Shown: positions 63,161 through 64,000 of the stretch, piece by piece
Layout of the letters: each line of letters begins with the position of its first letter
Numbering within the stretch: the stretch's first letter is position 1
NCBI GenBank assembly: GCA_963663495.1
Contig: OY760427.1
Location: forward strand, 5,642,001 to 5,706,000
Length of the DNA stretch: 64,000 nt
Source of the DNA: G963663495 sp963663495
GTDB taxonomy: Bacteria > Bacteroidota > Rhodothermia > Rhodothermales > Bin80
Reading direction: 5' to 3'
The notes under the pieces: generated by a model
Database searches by the model: none
The model's input: only the letters and a program-made list of their open reading frames with translations
Told to the model about the DNA's origin: nothing
Program-made: the position numbers and the translations under genes

Positions 63161-64000
63161 AGCGCTGCCTTCCCGATTTTCTGCCTGGAATCACCCGCAA
63201 ACGGGCTGTAGAGCACTTTTAGAGCGCGCAGTACGTCTCCGGACGGGTGATTATGCGGATAAGACCGCGGGAGTGGCAACGGGGAGCGCCTCCATTGGGC
63301 CAAAAAGGGGCTCGTGCAGGCTGTTTTTGGTCCAACAGCTGGCTTTTCGCCGCACAGCGGCCCGTGGAACCTCAATAAACGCTCTCGCAGGCCCGGTTTC
63401 CTGCTGCGGCCGGACACACCCGGTGTGCAGATCAGGCTTCAAGTACACAAAAAACGCGGATATCCCCGTTTTTCTGCCCGGAATCGCCCGTAAACGGCCT
63501 GCCGAGCGCCTTTCAGATCGCGCAATACGTCTCTGGACGGGTAATTATGCGGATAAGACCACGGGAGCGGCAACGGAGAGCGCCTCCATTGGGCCAAAAA
63601 GGGGCTCGTGCAGGCTGTTTTTGGTCCAACAGCTGGCTTTTCGCCGCACAGCGGTCCGTAGAACCTCAATAAACGCTCTCGCAGGCCCGGTTTCCTGCTG
63701 CGGCCGGACACACCCGGTATGCAGATCAGGCTTCAAGTGCACAATAAACACGGATATCCCCGTTCCGGAATCACCGGTAAACGGCCTGCCGAGCGCCTTT
63801 CAGATCGCGCAATACGTCTCTGGACGGGTAATTATGCGGATAAGACCACGGGAGCGGCAACGGAGAGCGCCTCCGTTGGGCCAAAAAGGGGCTCGTGCAG
63901 GCTGTTTTTGGCCCAACAGCTGGCTTTTCGCCGCACAGCGGCCCGTAGAACCTCAATAAACGCTCTCGCAGGCCCGGTTTCCTGCTGCGGCCGGACACAC
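63161..64000. repeat. Tandem repeat, about 290-bp unit, nearly three copies to window end
   Basis: Three copies of a GC-rich unit; the marker TACGTCTC occurs at 63232, 63526 and 63813 (spacings 294 and 287). Units 2 and 3 are nearly identical, unit 1 more divergent. Each holds an inverted repeat around GGGGCTCGTGCAGGCTG, with arms TTGGGCCAAAAA and its complement; perfect (12 bp) in unit 3. The array continues past 64000. Open frames on both strands differ in each unit and carry no domain, so I read it as non-coding. Confidence 0.85.

Noticed and set aside
63273..63959. 228-codon frame across the tandem repeats
   Set aside because: Open only because the unit length keeps frames similar; the protein changes in each unit and a competing frame exists on the minus strand.
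1..64000. tRNA, rRNA or tmRNA genes
   Set aside because: No T-loop/acceptor combination or conserved rRNA segment was noticed; a covariance search was not possible.

Overview
The window looks like an accessory, transposon-saturated stretch of a marine Rhodothermota/Bacteroidota-type chromosome. This is inferred from the mix of Tat-exported sugar isomerases, two-domain DUF1080 and ThuA proteins, a subtilase with a C-terminal sorting-like domain and Calx-beta/beta-barrel surface proteins. No rRNA, tRNA or marker gene fixes the taxon. Layout: 1-2470 holds a truncated sugar-type MFS permease, a phytanoyl-CoA dioxygenase family protein and a GIY-YIG/zinc-ribbon protein. 2475-7624 is a pile of insertion sequences: an IS1595-type end, a complete IS1634 transposase gene, a Tn5-type transposase fused to a DruA (DUF4338) domain, and pieces of IS66 and IS1634. 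7625-8698 is a CRISPR remnant with six 37-bp repeats, a partial seventh repeat and cas2 alone; IS elements sit against both sides. 8714-11547 is a second DruA-type IS4 element next to an IS66 end. 11556-14453 is a decayed Calx-beta/beta-barrel surface protein gene. 14560-16838 has TnpB relics, a DUF2911 lipid/periplasmic-type protein and more IS debris. REGION OF MOST BIOLOGICAL INTEREST: 16992-25841 (minus strand) is an intact six-gene defence operon whose genes overlap or touch: cytosine-5 methyltransferase, Vsr nuclease, MORC/MutL-like GHKL ATPase, Z1 helicase-like protein, PD-(D/E)XK protein (DUF4420) and AIPR protein. Its methyltransferase carries a run of 12 cytosines near the 5' end, a candidate phase-variation switch. 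26388-40582 (plus strand) is a long intact catabolic cluster: LarA-like racemase, three Tat-exported sugar isomerase/epimerases, a beta-hydroxyacid dehydrogenase, a lactonase, Gfo/Idh/MocA oxidoreductase, YdcZ-type membrane protein, aldo/keto reductase, FG-GAP/DUF1080 protein and ThuA/PQQ-type sugar dehydrogenase. Together these suggest periplasmic cleavage of glycosides by transient 3-keto chemistry followed by sugar-acid processing. 40697-46878 is nested mobile DNA (barrel fragment, two broken group II introns, IS66 and IS1380 remnants, and one complete IS66 with a perfect 8-bp target duplication). 47098-50930 carries a subtilase and a membrane VWA-like protein. 50976-53696 has a MutS2 Smr-domain relic, a complete IS1380 and the other half of the split barrel gene. 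53697-54931 has a truncated oxidoreductase and a DUF1080 protein. 55274-61053 is a ruined restriction-modification locus: an adenine/cytosine-N4 methyltransferase split by a third DruA-type IS4, and a fused nuclease-methyltransferase with several lesions. 61054-64000 has a truncated IS1595, an IS256-type transposase that appears to lack two catalytic residues, and a roughly 290-bp tandem repeat that runs off the window end. Overall, one intact defence operon and one intact sugar-catabolism cluster sit among at least six mobile element families and four damaged defence loci (CRISPR, two R-M genes, and DruA domains carried by transposons).
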